NCBI RefSeq assembly: GCF_024713975.1
Contig: NC_091111.1
Span: forward strand, 5,579,001-5,643,000
Origin: Paralichthys olivaceus
Lineage: Eukaryota > Chordata > Actinopteri > Pleuronectiformes > Paralichthyidae
DNA length: 64,000 bases
Direction: 5' to 3'
The position numbers and the translations under genes were made by a program. The notes under the pieces are model-generated. The model did not search any database. It worked only from the letters and a program-made list of their open reading frames with translations, and was not told the DNA's origin. Shown in pieces: positions 57,600-64,000 of the stretch (positions are counted from its first letter, which is position 1; every line of letters starts with the position of its first letter).

Positions 57600-58940
57600 G
57601 GGAAGTAGACGGAGGTATCTGATAAGCTCATAATGCAGGTACAGAATTGATCCGTTATCCATTCACGACAAGGCTTTTCATTTGCTTTTATTCAGAGCTA
57701 CATCTATTAGAACACAACCCGTGCACTCACTGACTGACCGATAATGTGAATGTGGCATTTAAGAGAATGCCAGCACCGTGGTCAGCCTCGTCGTATCATC
57801 CTCCATCAGTGTCTGAGCGCTCATGGGGGCGTTTTAGAAATACCCAACCCAGAGTTTGCCTTAAGCTGACAGGGCAAATGCCTCATTAGAACGCACACTC
57901 CTCTTCTTCTAACCCTCCCAGCCTCTCTGGCCCAACACGCCACGCTTGATTTAAATGTTTTTTTTTTTTCTCTCTCTTTCATTTGCTGAATGCGCTGTGA
58001 TGTATGAGCTGCATCTGAAATGCGTGACTGATTTAATAAGGAGTGTTTGTGAGGAGGGGGCTGCAGCACAGCAGCAGCAGCAGCTCAGTTCTCACTCGAG
58101 CCCAAAGACGGCCCTGCAAAGTGGTTGGATGCCTGCTGCATGGGGCCACTTTCTGCTGAGCACTGAGTTACACATGGCTCCACATCAAGAGGAATTAAAT
58201 CAGCGCCGCTGTTCCCCACATGTCAGACTGCAGCAGAGGCAGCTTAGCTGGATTTACTTAACCAGGCTGTAATGACTTACAAGGCTGATTTGAATAGAAG
58301 ACGGTGAAATCAAATCGCACTCGGCCCCTTTCTGCAGATGTGTATTTACATGTGCAGAAACACAAACATTCACTAAAACTCACTCTGATGTATCCGCACT
58401 GCTGAGGAACATTTCCCTTTACTCACATAAGAGTGAAACATTAGTGCATTGACATTATGCAACTCCTGGAGGAAATGTCAGAGTAAAATGCTACAGTCAG
58501 GGCGTTACATCTCATTGTGCAACCCTGAGATTTAATTATGTGTATCTGTGCTTTGTGTGGGAGTCATACGGATTATTACAGTAATCAGTGAATTTCTTTT
58601 AAAAGGAGGCAACTGGCGATTCCTTCAGGCCTTCATCTCGCCTGTGGCCTGAGACGACGACGAACATGACTTTGCATATTGATATGATTGATTTTGTTTG
58701 TGACACTGAGGGCGACAACACAGAGACCGAACTAATTGAATAATTCATGTGATTAATTATCTCAAGATATTACAGCGCGGAGATGAAGTCAATATACTAG
58801 AATCTAATATAGAGCTGCCGTCGACAGATGCTGCTTCTGAACAAACAAGGTTTTAGAGGGCGCTGCCAGCCAAGACGCTTGTGTAAATGAAAAAAGGGCA
58901 AAAGTGATGACAAACCTGCCATCGTCTGACACTTTCTTTT
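57600..58940. other. Spacer between the unknown ORF and psmc1
   Basis: No gene was seen. The sequence is mostly unique with normal composition. A CAG-rich stretch lies at about 58061-58083, and several AT-rich homeodomain-like words occur at 58735-58765 (gaataattcatgtgattaat). No NRDE2-like coding sequence is visible, although human NRDE2 lies between PSMC1 and CALM1. Confidence 0.4.
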
Positions 58941-58951
58941 TCGCTTGTCAT

Positions 58952-58957
58952 TTTATT
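58952..58957 (-). terminator. psmc1 polyadenylation signal
   Basis: TTTATT on + gives AATAAA on the - strand, about 170 bp after the psmc1 stop. An overlapping second copy is at 58956-58961. Confidence 0.65.
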
Positions 58958-59126
58958 TATTGTCTTAACAAATAACGGTAACAGGAGAGTGGGATAAAGC
59001 AGACACAACATGCACAAAATATATCAAAACTCTCTCTGGGGAAGACAAACAGCTCAACAGCCGTCTGCTCTCTTTCACACAGCGATAGAGGTGGGGTGAG
59101 GTGAGAGAAACATAAAAGTTTGAAAG

Positions 59127-64000
<4,874 letters not shown>

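Noticed and set aside
54406-59126. NRDE2, expected between psmc1 and calm1 from the human gene order
   Set aside because: No matching exons were found on either strand. The gene is absent here or relocated.

Overview
The window looks like a ray-finned fish genome, most likely a spiny-rayed (percomorph) teleost. The genes are intron-rich and vertebrate, with protein sequences close to their human orthologues. CA/GT microsatellites are abundant, and the introns and spacers carry short degenerate dispersed repeats of types I recognise from memory in percomorph genomes. Nothing prokaryotic, viral or plasmid-like is present.

Five protein genes can be rebuilt exon by exon from splice signals and phase. 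(1) psma6, the 20S proteasome alpha-1 subunit: last two coding exons, + strand, 195-1181. (2) nfkbia, IkappaB-alpha: complete, 6 exons, - strand, 2873-4742, with kappaB sites in its promoter and first intron. (3) brms1l, a Sin3/HDAC corepressor subunit: complete, 10 exons, + strand, 12651-18729, with an AT-AC (U12-type) intron. (4) A calmodulin gene (calm1 by neighbourhood): complete, 6 exons, - strand, 43632-54405, 149 residues. (5) psmc1, the 26S ATPase Rpt2: last five coding exons, - strand, 59127 to the window end, ending in the gate-opening HbYX tail.

Layout: psma6 and nfkbia are convergent (0-5 kb). A 7.5 kb spacer of decayed repeats leads to the CCAAT/ZNF143-type promoter of brms1l. 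A roughly 21 kb gene-free interval (21-42.5 kb) of repeats, microsatellites and a few unique blocks that resemble conserved non-coding elements separates brms1l from calm1, whose first intron is about 5 kb. Between calm1 and psmc1 lie a promoter-like block without an obvious gene (55.7-56.1 kb), a large microsatellite field (56.2-56.7 kb) and a short protein-like ORF of unknown origin.

The gene content matches two human chromosome 14 neighbourhoods, PSMA6-NFKBIA-BRMS1L (14q13) and PSMC1-CALM1 (14q32), brought together here. Two proteasome subunits thus sit within 60 kb of IkappaB-alpha, a classic proteasome substrate. I found no new multi-gene system. The most notable signals are the AT-AC intron, a 56-bp perfect palindrome, a large foldback in a brms1l intron, a 20-bp-arm perfect hairpin, the kappaB arrangement around nfkbia, and simple repeats forming the 3' splice-site tracts of two calmodulin introns.
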